From Pygmaiobacter massiliensis (GTDB lineage: Bacteria > Bacillota > Clostridia > Oscillospirales > Ruminococcaceae), in the NCBI GenBank assembly GCA_022778585.1, contig JALFTI010000020.1, forward strand, positions 120,360 to 184,359: DNA of 64,000 bases, written 5' to 3'. The position numbers and the translations under genes are program-made. The notes beneath the pieces were generated by a model, which saw only the letters and a program-made list of their open reading frames with translations, did no database searches and was not told the origin of the DNA. This document shows, piece by piece, positions 43,653-51,808 of this stretch. Each line of letters starts with the position of its first letter. Position 1 is the first letter of the stretch.

Positions 43653-43884
43653 TGCAAAAACGAAATAAGCTTTGTTTGCTGTTAAGTAAAATAGTAAAAA
43701 ATTGGGGCATTCAATCAGGGCGTTTTTAGCAGCAAAAATGCCCCTAAACGGTGTTTGGGCTGCTGGTACCGCCGCATTTTGAAATGGCAGTTTATCCTGC
43801 AGAGGTGAATTTTTTGCCGTTTATAAAAATGATAGGCAAAAACTTTTGGTCGTTTATAAGCAGCCTTTGCTTATTTATAAAATA
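43653..43884. other. Intergenic region with a possible 23-residue peptide
   Basis: The region has no ordinary gene. GGGGCATT and AATGCCCC (near 43705-43738) form a stem. A tiny frame begins at TTG 43814, 8 bases after AGAGGTG, and ends at 43885 where a terminator starts. It encodes a hydrophobic, basic peptide (FIKMIGKNFWSFISSLCLF). It may be a small membrane peptide or chance. Confidence 0.3.
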
Positions 43885-43917
43885 AAAGGCCCCGGGCAAT
43901 TGCTCGGGGCTTTTTTA
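43885..43917 (-). terminator. Terminator downstream of the sulfite-reductase-like gene
   Basis: AAGCCCCGAGCA and TGCCCGGGGCCTT (minus strand) pair around an ATT-rich loop, with T-runs on both strands. Confidence 0.88.
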
Positions 43918-43959
43918 TGCAGCTAAAACAATAGCTTTTAATTAAAAACAAGGGAACAA

Positions 43960-45318
43960 TCAGCAGGTGGCGCCGCCTACCAGGTGAACCTGTGCGCCAA
44001 GAATTTCGGTTTTTCGGTCCAATAAATCGTTTGCCAGCAGCTGAGACTGCACATTTTCAAAGCCAAGGCGTGCAATGGTATCGGCAAAGCGCTCACCGGT
44101 CAAACCCTGTTCCCGGAACAGCAGAATGGCTTTTTCCACAACATCCAGAACCTCTTTTTCGTCGGTAAAAATTTTGGAAAGCGGTGTGCCATGCGCGGTC
44201 TTTTTACCCCAGCGGCCGCCAATATAAACTTTGTAGCCGTAGGTGCCGTCTGCCACCGCGCCAAACGGGCATTTGCCAATGCAGCGGCCGCAGTGGTTGC
44301 AGTCCTCGCCAAACACCAGTTTGCCGTCCTGCACCGAAGAAGAATGGATGGGGCAGGCAAGTTGTACCTGGCATTTTTTGCACCCGCGGCACAAATCCTT
44401 GTCCAGAATGGGAACTCGCTGGCCCACAATACCCAGGTCATTTAGGTCGGGCTTTACACAGTTATTGGGGCAGCCGCCTACGGCAATTTTAAACTTGTGA
44501 GGCAGCTTTACATCGTTGTAGCCCAAAAAGAACCGCCGGTGAATTTCGTCCGACAGCGCAAAACTATCTAAAAGGCCATATTGGCAGGTAGTACCCTTGC
44601 AGGAAACAACCGGGCGAACCTTGCTGCCGGTACCGCCAGTCATCAGGCCGGCCTTACCAACTTCCGCGCGGAAGGCTTCAATATTTTTATAGGAAACCTG
44701 CTGTACTTCTACCGTCAGACGGGTGGTAAAAGCAATTTCACCATTGCCGTAAAGCTGTGCGGCAGACAAAATAGCCTGTGCTTCCGGCGCAGTAATTTTG
44801 CCGTTGCGGGTAATGATGCGGGCATTAAACTTATCGGTGCCCTTGCAGTGCAAAAAGCCCAGCGCCTTTACTTCTTTGATCTGTTCTGCGGTGGGCATTT
44901 CACCGTTTTTAGAAACGGGCGCTTTTTTAGCCTGTACAAACTCTTCCAGTACCTGCGCAGCCAGCTGAACGGTGGCCAGGCAGCGGTCCTGTTCCGTGCG
45001 GTATTTCGCAGTCAGATCATCGCACAGGGTAGAGCCCAGTTTTTGGTTAAACAGGGCAGTCAACGCGGCACAGTCGGCCTTTAAAGTTTCCGACTCGTGC
45101 GCTTTTTTGGCAGGGTCCATCACACCCAGTACGGCAATGGCACCGGCCAGTGCACCGCAGGTGCTGCCGCAGCCCATGCCGCCGCCAAAGCCGCCAATCA
45201 GCCGGGCGCTGTCGGCACTAAGCCCCAACTGCCAAACATCGTTGGCTGCCAGTAAAATTGCTTCCGCGCAGTTACGGTTTTCCTGTTGGTAATATTGGCT
45301 CGCTTTCTCCTTTAACAT
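43960..45318 (-). CDS. C_GCAxxG_C_C domain fused to sulfite/nitrite-reductase-like protein
   Basis: The start is ATG (MLKEKASQYYQQENRNCAEA), 7 bases after GAGGTAG; 452 residues. Residues 1-140 form a C_GCAxxG_C_C family domain (NCAEAILLAAN, then GGFGGGMGCGSTCGALAGAI). Residues about 160-452 form a compact siroheme sulfite/nitrite reductase module: a ferredoxin-like half (FNARIITRNGKITAPEAQ), the siroheme/[4Fe-4S] Cys sets VSCKGTTCQYG and GGCPNNCVKP, and two more [4Fe-4S] motifs (CRGCKKCQVQLACP, CNHCGRCIGKCP). It is cytoplasmic and probably reduces a small oxyanion of sulfur or nitrogen, or another electron acceptor. The N-terminal redox domain may supply electrons. It is a single gene. Confidence 0.85.
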   Translation of the reverse strand: MLKEKASQYYQQENRNCAEAILLAANDVWQLGLSADSARLIGGFGGGMGCGSTCGALAGAIAVLGVMDPAKKAHESETLKADCAALTALFNQKLGSTLCDDLTAKYRTEQDRCLATVQLAAQVLEEFVQAKKAPVSKNGEMPTAEQIKEVKALGFLHCKGTDKFNARIITRNGKITAPEAQAILSAAQLYGNGEIAFTTRLTVEVQQVSYKNIEAFRAEVGKAGLMTGGTGSKVRPVVSCKGTTCQYGLLDSFALSDEIHRRFFLGYNDVKLPHKFKIAVGGCPNNCVKPDLNDLGIVGQRVPILDKDLCRGCKKCQVQLACPIHSSSVQDGKLVFGEDCNHCGRCIGKCPFGAVADGTYGYKVYIGGRWGKKTAHGTPLSKIFTDEKEVLDVVEKAILLFREQGLTGERFADTIARLGFENVQSQLLANDLLDRKTEILGAQVHLVGGATC

Positions 45319-45478
45319 AATCACTACCTCACACAAAAAGTTGAACATCCTTCTCAAATTCATTTTAAAGCATGTGTGTTTTTCTGTAAAGAGCAAGATG
45401 AAATGCGACAAAAATCCGCAACGATTTTGCAGAAAAAATAGGCCGCAGCGGAGCTTATAAAAAATGTGCGGCACCGTA

Positions 45479-45507
45479 TTGACAGAATGAGTAAGTAGTG
45501 ATATGGT
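45479..45507 (+). promoter_or_regulatory. Promoter of the GntR-ABC operon
   Basis: TTGACA and TATGGT are separated by 17 bases. The -10 overlaps the inverted repeat described next. Confidence 0.7.
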
Positions 45508-45528
45508 TAGTTACACAAGTAATGAACC
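45505..45528. promoter_or_regulatory. Probable GntR (YtrA-type) operator
   Basis: GGTTAGTTAC and GTAATGAACC form an inverted repeat (8 of 10 positions pair) around ACAA. It covers the -10 and the expected start of transcription, the classic position for repression by the GntR protein encoded 37 bases downstream. Confidence 0.7.
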
Positions 45529-45564
45529 ACATAACAAACGAACCGAAGGAGAGGGGTGAAATGC

Positions 45565-45927
45565 TTGAACCTGAATTTAAACCAGGAACGCTCTATCTAC
45601 CTGCAGATCGGCGAGGCGATTGAAAACGATATTTTGCGCGGCATTTTGCAGGAGGAAGAGCGGGTGCCCAGTACCAATGAGCTGGCAAAGCTTTATTCCA
45701 TCAACCCGGCCACTGCAGCCAAGGGGGTAAACCTGTTGGTAGATGCAGGAATTTTGTATAAGAAAAGGGGAATTGGCATGTTTGTTTCGCAGGGGGCAAA
45801 ACAGCAAATCCAGGCAAAGCGCCGGGATGAATTTTACCAAAGCTATGTGGTACGGCTGGCTGCCGAGGCAAAAAGTCTTTCCATCACCAAACAGGAACTC
45901 ATTGAAATGATAGAGAAGGCGTTGTGA
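45565..45927 (+). CDS. GntR family regulator, YtrA type
   Basis: This 120-residue protein has a GntR winged helix (YLQIGEAIENDILRGILQEEERVPSTNELAKLYSINPATAAKGVNLL) and a short helical tail, the layout of the YtrA subfamily that controls adjacent ABC transporters. TTG 45565 is chosen, 10 bases after AGGAGAGG; a GTG at 45556 is too close to the site. The ABC genes follow directly. It probably represses its own operon via the inverted repeat at 45505. Confidence 0.9.
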   Translation: MNLNLNQERSIYLQIGEAIENDILRGILQEEERVPSTNELAKLYSINPATAAKGVNLLVDAGILYKKRGIGMFVSQGAKQQIQAKRRDEFYQSYVVRLAAEAKSLSITKQELIEMIEKAL

Positions 45928-45949
45928 GCGAAATAGGAGGAACCGGATT

Positions 45950-46834
45950 ATGACGAATGAAACGCTGCATTGTACCGGCTTGTGCAAAACCTATGGCAAG
46001 CAGCAGGTACTGCATGATATTGAATTAACTTTGGAACCGGGCCGCATTTATGGGCTGATCGGCCGCAATGGCGCAGGGAAAACCACGCTGCTGTCAATCC
46101 TTTCCGGGCAGAACCCGGAAACTTCCGGCCAGGTACAGTTGGGCCAGCAGAAGGTGTGGGAAAACCAGGCAGTACTGGACCATATCTGTTTTCAGCGGGA
46201 AATTCAAACTTCCGCCAGTGCCGGGGTCAGCCAGTTAAAAGCAAAAGAATATCTGCGCATGGCATCCATCTATTATCCTCATTGGGATGACGCCTATGCC
46301 AAGCGGCTGGTGCAGGAATTTGGGCTGGATATAAAAAAGCGTATTTCAAAGCTGAGCAAGGGCCAAATTTCCATGGTTAGCATTATTGCGGCACTGGCTT
46401 CCGGCGCTGATTATACTTTTTTGGACGAACCGGTGGCCGGGCTGGATGTACTGGCGCGGGAAAAGTTTTATAACCTGCTGCTGGAATTGTATACCGAAAC
46501 CCAGCGCACTTTTGTGATCTCCACCCATATCATTGAGGAAGCAGCCGGCGTGTTCGAACAGGTGATTATGATTGATAAGGGCAAGCTGCTTTTGAAAGAG
46601 GACACCGAGCAGCTGGTATCCTCCGGCATGCTGGTGAGCGGCAGCGCCGAAGAGGTGGACGCTGTGTGCGAAGGGCTTGTGGTCCGCCATGTGCGCAAGG
46701 TGGGACGCTCCAAAACGGCGGCAGTTTTCGCACCGCAGGGGGACAGCGTGCAGGCCCATGCCGAAGGACACGATGTGGACCTGGCACCCATGACCTTACA
46801 GAAGGTATTTGTGGCGCTGTGCGGGGAGGAGTAA
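45950..46834 (+). CDS. ABC transporter ATP-binding protein
   Basis: This 294-residue ATPase has Walker A GRNGAGKTTLLSILSG (about 40-55), the signature ISKLSKGQISMVSIIAAL (weak LSKGQ), Walker B YTFLDEPVAGLD, and the switch His in VISTHIIEEAAGV. A short C-terminal domain of about 70 residues follows. It resembles ATPases of YtrB/bacitracin-export type. Its partners are the two membrane proteins that follow by 2 and 12 bases. The exported substrate is unknown; membrane-active antibiotics are typical for the family. Confidence 0.92.
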   Translation: MTNETLHCTGLCKTYGKQQVLHDIELTLEPGRIYGLIGRNGAGKTTLLSILSGQNPETSGQVQLGQQKVWENQAVLDHICFQREIQTSASAGVSQLKAKEYLRMASIYYPHWDDAYAKRLVQEFGLDIKKRISKLSKGQISMVSIIAALASGADYTFLDEPVAGLDVLAREKFYNLLLELYTETQRTFVISTHIIEEAAGVFEQVIMIDKGKLLLKEDTEQLVSSGMLVSGSAEEVDAVCEGLVVRHVRKVGRSKTAAVFAPQGDSVQAHAEGHDVDLAPMTLQKVFVALCGEE

Positions 46835-46836
46835 CC

Positions 46837-47523
46837 ATGAAAACAGGTGTTTTGCGCAACCTGCGCATGCAGCTGCTGGTGGCAGCACAGATGGCGGGCA
46901 CTCAGCTTGCGGTATCTGTTCTGCTTTTGGTCTGGCAGATGCTGACAAACTCGATGGAATATCTGGCGCTGCGTATGTCGATAAGCGCCGTGGTTTATGG
47001 TGTGCTGATCGGCCTGGTGATGGCGGGGGTCAGCTACTCGACCCTTTACCAATGCTACCTGCCGGCAGCTTTGGGGTTTAGTTCGTCCCGCAAGGCAAGC
47101 TTTCTCACAGCGCAGGCAACAAAACTTGTTTACAGTTTGATCACGGTTCTGGTTACCATGTTGCTGAATGGGCTGGTTATGCTTTTGTGGAGAGAAGCGT
47201 TTTGGGCAGCGGTGGCGCCGGTGTGTCTGTTAACGCTGTTCGGGCTTTTGCCGGTTATGAGCATTGCCGAGCTTTTGACCCTGCTTGCCAAAAAATTTGG
47301 CAAAATTGGCGCTGTTTTACTGGTGTTGGTTTTTGCCATGTTAGGCGGCTGTGGCGGATTTTTGATAGGTTACAGCGGCGATGGCGATCTGCTGGGGTAT
47401 ATTACCGCCCGGGTACAGCTTCTGCCCGGAGGTCTGGTGGGAGCAGCCTGCTGTATTCTGCTGGCAGTCAGTGTGCTTCTTAGCCTAATCAGTTGGCGGC
47501 TTTACCGCCACAGCCCGATATGA
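46837..47523 (+). CDS. ABC transporter membrane protein 1
   Basis: This 228-residue protein starts at ATG just after GGGGAGGAG, 2 bases past the ATPase stop. It has about six hydrophobic helices, including VAAQMAGTQLAVSVLLLVWQM, LRMSISAVVYGVLIGLVMAGV, LVYSLITVLVTMLLNGLVMLL and GAVLLVLVFAMLGGCGGFLIG. No motif beyond the helices is seen. It belongs to the permease set of the YtrA-regulated system. Confidence 0.82.
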   Translation: MKTGVLRNLRMQLLVAAQMAGTQLAVSVLLLVWQMLTNSMEYLALRMSISAVVYGVLIGLVMAGVSYSTLYQCYLPAALGFSSSRKASFLTAQATKLVYSLITVLVTMLLNGLVMLLWREAFWAAVAPVCLLTLFGLLPVMSIAELLTLLAKKFGKIGAVLLVLVFAMLGGCGGFLIGYSGDGDLLGYITARVQLLPGGLVGAACCILLAVSVLLSLISWRLYRHSPI

Positions 47524-47535
47524 GGAGGGACAACT

Positions 47536-48261
47536 ATGGATATGATCCAAAAACAATTTCGGGTGCAAATTCGCGATTTTAAATGGTATGCCGGCATTGT
47601 ACTGGGCTGCTTTATAGTGGGCAATCTTTTGATGTGGTTGATCATTAGCGTAGGCAAGGAGCAGGAATGGGCTGCGCTGGGCACAATATTTGGGTTCTTT
47701 GGGGCCTTTGGCTGGCTGTTTGGGGTTGGCGTGCAGATGGGGGTTGGGATAGACTGGCCCCTTTCCATGGGCCGTACCCGCCTCAGCTGCCAGGTGGCAC
47801 ACTATGCGGTGGGCACGGTGTTTTCCCTGATGTTGGCATTGGAATGCTGGCTTTTGAGCTTTTTGGAAGACCATTTTATGCAGTGGGCGCTGCCCGGAAT
47901 GAAAAAAGAATTTGATGTATATGCCGCAGCCACGCTGCCCCGCATTGCGGGCGGGCTTTTGGCCGGCATGGTGGTGGCCACCTTTTTGGGTGCGCTGGTG
48001 GCGCGGTTTGGCAAAAAGGCATTTTGGTTGCTGTGGGCGCTATGGATGATTGGAGCATTGGGCCTGCCGCGGGTGATGGATGCAGGCGAGGGAGTGCGCC
48101 CAGAGGACATGTCTTTGCTGCAGCAGCTGGCAGCTGCAGTAAAGCAGCGGGCCCTGGCGGTGCCTTCTAATGTATGGTGGGGTTTGGCAGTGCTTGTACT
48201 GGTTGGCTGCATTGTGGGAAGCTGGCTGCTTATACGCAAAAAAGCCGTTATGCTGCAATGA
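47536..48261 (+). CDS. ABC transporter membrane protein 2
   Basis: This 241-residue protein starts at ATG after GAGGAGGGA. It has about six hydrophobic helices; the first (WYAGIVLGCFIVGNLLMWLII) is at 15-35. LSMGRTRLSCQVAHYAVGTV near 76-95 resembles a motif common in permeases of ABC-2 type and YtrC/D-like exporters. It closes the operon. Confidence 0.82.
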   Translation: MDMIQKQFRVQIRDFKWYAGIVLGCFIVGNLLMWLIISVGKEQEWAALGTIFGFFGAFGWLFGVGVQMGVGIDWPLSMGRTRLSCQVAHYAVGTVFSLMLALECWLLSFLEDHFMQWALPGMKKEFDVYAAATLPRIAGGLLAGMVVATFLGALVARFGKKAFWLLWALWMIGALGLPRVMDAGEGVRPEDMSLLQQLAAAVKQRALAVPSNVWWGLAVLVLVGCIVGSWLLIRKKAVMLQ

Positions 48262-48437
48262 AAAGCCAATTTGGAAAAATGCAAAAGGCTGTTGGATGAC
48301 CGTTTGTTTCTTCTGGGTAAAAACAGTGGGAAAAAGATGACGAATCCTGCCGGATGGGGTAGAAACCTGCCGTTGGTTTTGGTATACTGTAAGGACCAAA
48401 TGCGGGTGCTAACTGCCCCACGGAAAGGAACGCCATC

Positions 48438-49196
48438 ATGAAATTAATATCCTGGAATGTAAACGGACTGCGCGCCGTGATGGGAAAAGGCTTTTTAGAG
48501 GTCTTTGAGGATCTGGACGCTGATGTCTTTTGCCTGCAGGAGACGAAACTGCGGCCGGAGCAGCTGGATATAAAGCTGCCGGGATACCGGCAGTATTTCA
48601 ACAGTGCAGATAAAAAGGGATATTCCGGCACAGCGGTATTTTCCAAGCACGAGCCGCTTTCGGTCAGCTATGGACTGGGAATAGACCAGTTTGACCATGA
48701 AGGCCGGCTGATTACATTGGAATTTGATGAATTTTATTTGGTAAACTGTTATACCCCCAATGCCCAGCGCGGCCTTTTGCGCATCGACTTTCGTATGGAA
48801 TGGGAGGACGCAATCCGCGATTATCTCACCGCGCTGGATATTACAAAACCGGTTGTTTACTGCGGTGACCTGAATGTAGCGCACCAGGAAATCGATTTGA
48901 AAAATCCGGGGCCAAACAGGGGAAATGCCGGCTTTTCAGACCAGGAGCGCGGCAAAATGACCGAGCTTTTAGAGGCAGGATTTGTGGACACCTTCCGCCT
49001 TTTGCACCCGGAAGAGACGGGCGCTTACAGTTGGTGGAGCTATATGTATAATGCCCGTGCCAACAATGCGGGGTGGCGTATTGACTACTTTATTGTCAGC
49101 AGCCGGCTTGCAGAAAAGGTGCAGCAGGCGTATATTCTGCCTCGCATTATGGGTTCGGACCACTGCCCGGTGGGGCTGCAGCTGGATGTTACATAA
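48438..49196 (+). CDS. exoA: Exodeoxyribonuclease III (AP endonuclease)
   Basis: This 252-residue Mg-dependent nuclease repairs abasic sites. Motifs: ISWNVNGLRAVM at the start, CLQETKLRPEQ (metal Glu), VNCYTPNAQRGLLR, GDLNVAHQEIDL (Asp/Asn), and GSDHCPVGLQL (catalytic Asp-His). WRIDYFIVS lies before the end. ATG follows CGGAAAGGAA. It has its own promoter-like TATACT near 48383. Confidence 0.96.
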   Translation: MKLISWNVNGLRAVMGKGFLEVFEDLDADVFCLQETKLRPEQLDIKLPGYRQYFNSADKKGYSGTAVFSKHEPLSVSYGLGIDQFDHEGRLITLEFDEFYLVNCYTPNAQRGLLRIDFRMEWEDAIRDYLTALDITKPVVYCGDLNVAHQEIDLKNPGPNRGNAGFSDQERGKMTELLEAGFVDTFRLLHPEETGAYSWWSYMYNARANNAGWRIDYFIVSSRLAEKVQQAYILPRIMGSDHCPVGLQLDVT

Positions 49197-49219
49197 CTTT
49201 GCTGATCTGTAAGCAACAA

Positions 49220-49253
49220 AAAGCGGCCCGGGAATTTCCCGGGCCGCTTTTAC
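49220..49253. terminator. Bidirectional terminator
   Basis: AAAGCGGCCCGGGAAA-like arms pair as AAAGCGGCCCGGGAA/TTCCCGGGCCGCTTT, with T-runs on both strands, between converging exoA and the membrane protein gene. Confidence 0.93.
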
Positions 49254-49278
49254 AATGGGATCTGTTTTTGTAATGAAA

Positions 49279-50067
49279 TCAGCTGGCAGCTGCTTCAAAC
49301 AGTTCCTGTGTATCATCGGTTACTATGGTGTCAACTGGCTGTTCCACAACAACCATGCGGGTCAGCTGGTCAGCGCTGGCGTTTTGGGAAAACGCACTGC
49401 GAATGGTAAGGGACATCTGGGAAGGGGAAGTGTCCTGCTGGCTGTTCCAGTAAAATGAAACTTCGCTCAAGTTCAGGTCGCTTTCCTTTAAAATCTGCCA
49501 AATATCGTATGCGTCTTTTGCAAAAGCCTCGGCGTCTGTATAACCACCGGCAAGGTCAATATCCAAGGCCTGATAACTGTCGCTTGAAAGCTCGCTAAGG
49601 GGAACAGATAGATCCGTTTCCAGGCTGGACAGATACACAAAGCCGCTGCAGTCACAGATACGAGGGTCATCCTTCAGCAGTTGGTAGCATGCCTGGTCCA
49701 GCTCACCGGAAAGCCGGTAACAGGCAGCTTCGCCTTCCGGACCGTAAAACCGGACCAGGCTGGGCACCAATGCAAGGAAAAAACTGCCGCAGATCACCAG
49801 AAAACACAAAATCATTGACAAAAAGTCATACCGCAGTTTTTCATCCGGCCGGCGCACCGAAAACCAAATAATCTCTGCGCCCAGCAAAACCAGCACAAGC
49901 GGGCAAAGCTTTATGTAGAAGGAGAGATCCAGCGAAGGAGCAAAAAGGGTAAGAAGAATCAAAATTCCGCAAAAAACCAGGCAGACCCCCATGGTAAAGG
50001 TGCCCACCCGCCGGGAATGTACCGGAGGTGAAGAAGCTGCAGCAGCGGGTGTTTGCTCAATCTTCAT
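49279..50067 (-). CDS. Hypothetical membrane protein of the sigma-factor operon
   Basis: This 262-residue protein has three helices in its first half: about 22-43 (VGTFTMGVCLVFCGILILLT), 50-68 (LCPLVLVLLGAEIIWF) and 80-103 (FLSMILCFLVICGSFFLALV). An extracytoplasmic domain of about 155 residues follows, with Cys in CDCSG. It is the last gene of the sigma/anti-sigma operon and overlaps the previous gene by 11 bases. No family is recognised. It may sense or respond to envelope stress. Confidence 0.75.
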   Translation of the reverse strand: MKIEQTPAAAASSPPVHSRRVGTFTMGVCLVFCGILILLTLFAPSLDLSFYIKLCPLVLVLLGAEIIWFSVRRPDEKLRYDFLSMILCFLVICGSFFLALVPSLVRFYGPEGEAACYRLSGELDQACYQLLKDDPRICDCSGFVYLSSLETDLSVPLSELSSDSYQALDIDLAGGYTDAEAFAKDAYDIWQILKESDLNLSEVSFYWNSQQDTSPSQMSLTIRSAFSQNASADQLTRMVVVEQPVDTIVTDDTQELFEAAAS

Positions 50068-50605
50068 GGTCCATTTCCCCCTGGAAGGTGATCACATCGT
50101 CATCGGGCGGTTGCTTTTTGCCTCGGATTAGCCGAACTCCCACCAGAATAATCAAAACAGCAACTATAAAGGTGGGAATTTCGTAGAAAAGGTTCCAAAG
50201 CCACCACAAATCATAGGGAAGCATGTCTAGCACATTTGCCATTACCGGCATAAACAGGTTGTTGTACAGCGCGTACAGGCCAATAAAAATGAATACCCAG
50301 CCCAAAGCAACATGATATTTGTTGGACAGGTCCGCAATACCGGGCAGGTCATACAAAAAGCAGTCCGGTTTTGCGGCAAGTTCTTCCGGTGTGGCGTTCC
50401 GAATGGCGAAGGTGTCAAAAAAGGCAAAAAACCAAATAACCGGTAAAATAACCGAAACAAGCCACAGGTTTAAAAAGGCGCTCAGCCCGAACAGAGCAAA
50501 AAAGGCCAGCATAATGGAGGCGCCCCGCTTGGTATATCCCAAATACATCTGTCCGGCTCCGGGACAGCAGGCAAAACAAAAGGTCAAAAACAAGCTTTTT
50601 TTCAT
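50057..50605 (-). CDS. TM2-domain-like membrane protein
   Basis: This 182-residue protein begins with a TM2-like module (CPGAGQMYLGYTKRGASIML, followed by LWLVSVILPVIWFFAFFDTF). Two more helices follow (about 97-116 and 143-163), the last ahead of a basic tail (RLIRGKKQP). It overlaps the anti-sigma gene by 4 bases (ATGA). The function is unknown. Confidence 0.8.
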   Translation of the reverse strand: MKKSLFLTFCFACCPGAGQMYLGYTKRGASIMLAFFALFGLSAFLNLWLVSVILPVIWFFAFFDTFAIRNATPEELAAKPDCFLYDLPGIADLSNKYHVALGWVFIFIGLYALYNNLFMPVMANVLDMLPYDLWWLWNLFYEIPTFIVAVLIILVGVRLIRGKKQPPDDDVITFQGEMDHED

Positions 50606-51126
50606 GACGGGTCGTCTCCTCCGTTTGTAAAGTTACGCATAAAGTTGTCCAGCGCGCGCGAAATTTTCATATTCAGGGTAGCCGCGTCTTCCTGCGGGTC
50701 GCTGCCGGTCAGTGCTTCGCGGGTTTGCCGCATAGCCTGCTGCTGTTTGGCAATTTTTTTCACAACGGCAGGGGCGGTCCCAAAATTTAAGGTGTCCGGA
50801 GACGGGGCAGCGGGAATAATGCCCGCCCCAAGCCCAGCCGAGCAAAGCCCCAAGGCAAGGCTTGCAGCAAGCCCAACCTTGAATATGCGCCTAAAGCGTA
50901 TGGTACGCTTGCGGCTGCGAAGCTGCCCGCAGACATTTGGCGCTACGGGCTGCGGCGGTGAAAAAAGCGGCTCCGTTTCCATCAGGTCGGCATATTTCTG
51001 GCAGCATTCATCGCAGAAGGAAAGATGTTCCGCCAGTTCCAGTCTGGACAGAGTGTCCGGTTCGCCATGCAAAAGTAGCGAGAACCCTTGTGCGGTAATA
51101 TGCCCGTTGTCATCGAACCGTTCCAT
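50602..51126 (-). CDS. Zinc-finger anti-sigma factor
   Basis: This 174-residue protein has an N-terminal zinc-binding anti-sigma motif: HLSFCDECC (H-x3-C-x2-C, about 34-42). A basic stretch (RSRKRTIRFRRIFK) precedes one membrane helix (VGLAASLALGLCSAGLGAGI, about 84-103). The remaining 70 residues face outside. It overlaps the sigma gene by 17 bases, the usual sigma/anti-sigma arrangement. It should hold the sigma factor at the membrane until an outside signal. Confidence 0.88.
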   Translation of the reverse strand: MERFDDNGHITAQGFSLLLHGEPDTLSRLELAEHLSFCDECCQKYADLMETEPLFSPPQPVAPNVCGQLRSRKRTIRFRRIFKVGLAASLALGLCSAGLGAGIIPAAPSPDTLNFGTAPAVVKKIAKQQQAMRQTREALTGSDPQEDAATLNMKISRALDNFMRNFTNGGDDPS

Positions 51127-51637
51127 CTGTGATCCCTCCTTGTGTTAAATGTTTTTGCAACAGCTGTTTTGCGCGGTACAGCTGTGTATGTACCGTTTTG
51201 GGTGGCCTGCCAAGCTGGCGCGCAATTTCTTCCACGCTGCGGTCTTCCAAAAAATAGGCCACGGCTACCTTTACATAAGGTTCTTTCAGGCTGCGTATGA
51301 TTTGGGCAATCTGTGCAGCCTGGTCCTTTTCAATGGTCAAATCTTCCGGCGGCGGGGAAGTGTGAAGGGTGGTGTGTACATCCTCGCCGTCTTCGGTAAG
51401 GTCAACCTTGCGGTGGTAAGCGCTTTTTAGGTAATCCTTAGCTTTATTGGTGGCAATGCGGCACAGCCAGGGTCTGGCGTTTGTTTCGTCGCAGCTTTCC
51501 CGGTGGGTATAGGCGGAAAGAAAAGCTTCCTGTGCCAGATCCTGCGCGGTGTGAGGGTTGCGGGTCATCTGGTAACAAATGGTATAAACCAGCTTTTCAT
51601 ATTTGACCACCAGCTGCTCAAATGCTTGATCGGTCAA
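51110..51637 (-). CDS. ECF-type RNA polymerase sigma factor
   Basis: This 175-residue protein starts at TTG, 8 bases after GGTGAGG. Region 2 is at about 8-75 (FEQLVVKYEKLVYTICYQMT, DLAQEAFLSAY, RPWLCRIATNKAKDYL), and region 4 at about 120-170 (VKVAVAYFLEDRSVEEIARQ, KTVHTQLYRAKQLLQKHL). It leads a four-gene operon with overlapping ends. The regulon cannot be read from the window. No clear ECF-type promoter was seen upstream. Confidence 0.93.
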   Translation of the reverse strand: MTDQAFEQLVVKYEKLVYTICYQMTRNPHTAQDLAQEAFLSAYTHRESCDETNARPWLCRIATNKAKDYLKSAYHRKVDLTEDGEDVHTTLHTSPPPEDLTIEKDQAAQIAQIIRSLKEPYVKVAVAYFLEDRSVEEIARQLGRPPKTVHTQLYRAKQLLQKHLTQGGITDGTVR

Positions 51638-51752
51638 CTGTTACCCTCACCACCCTTCTGTAATAGCAAACGAACCAGGATGGTCAATTTCTTCATCTGG
51701 TCTTAAAAACTTAAACCTGGTAAAAAATGGAGTTTTGGCAAATTGTAGGCAG

Positions 51753-51788
51753 AAAAGTTCCCCGCACAGTTTGTTTGTGCGGGGAATG
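51753..51788 (-). terminator. Terminator downstream of the small exporter gene
   Basis: On the minus strand TTCCCCGCACAAAC pairs with GTTTGTGCGGGGAA-type arms and is followed by CTTTTC. Confidence 0.85.
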
Positions 51789-51808
51789 GGTAAAACAAGG
51801 TTTTGCGG

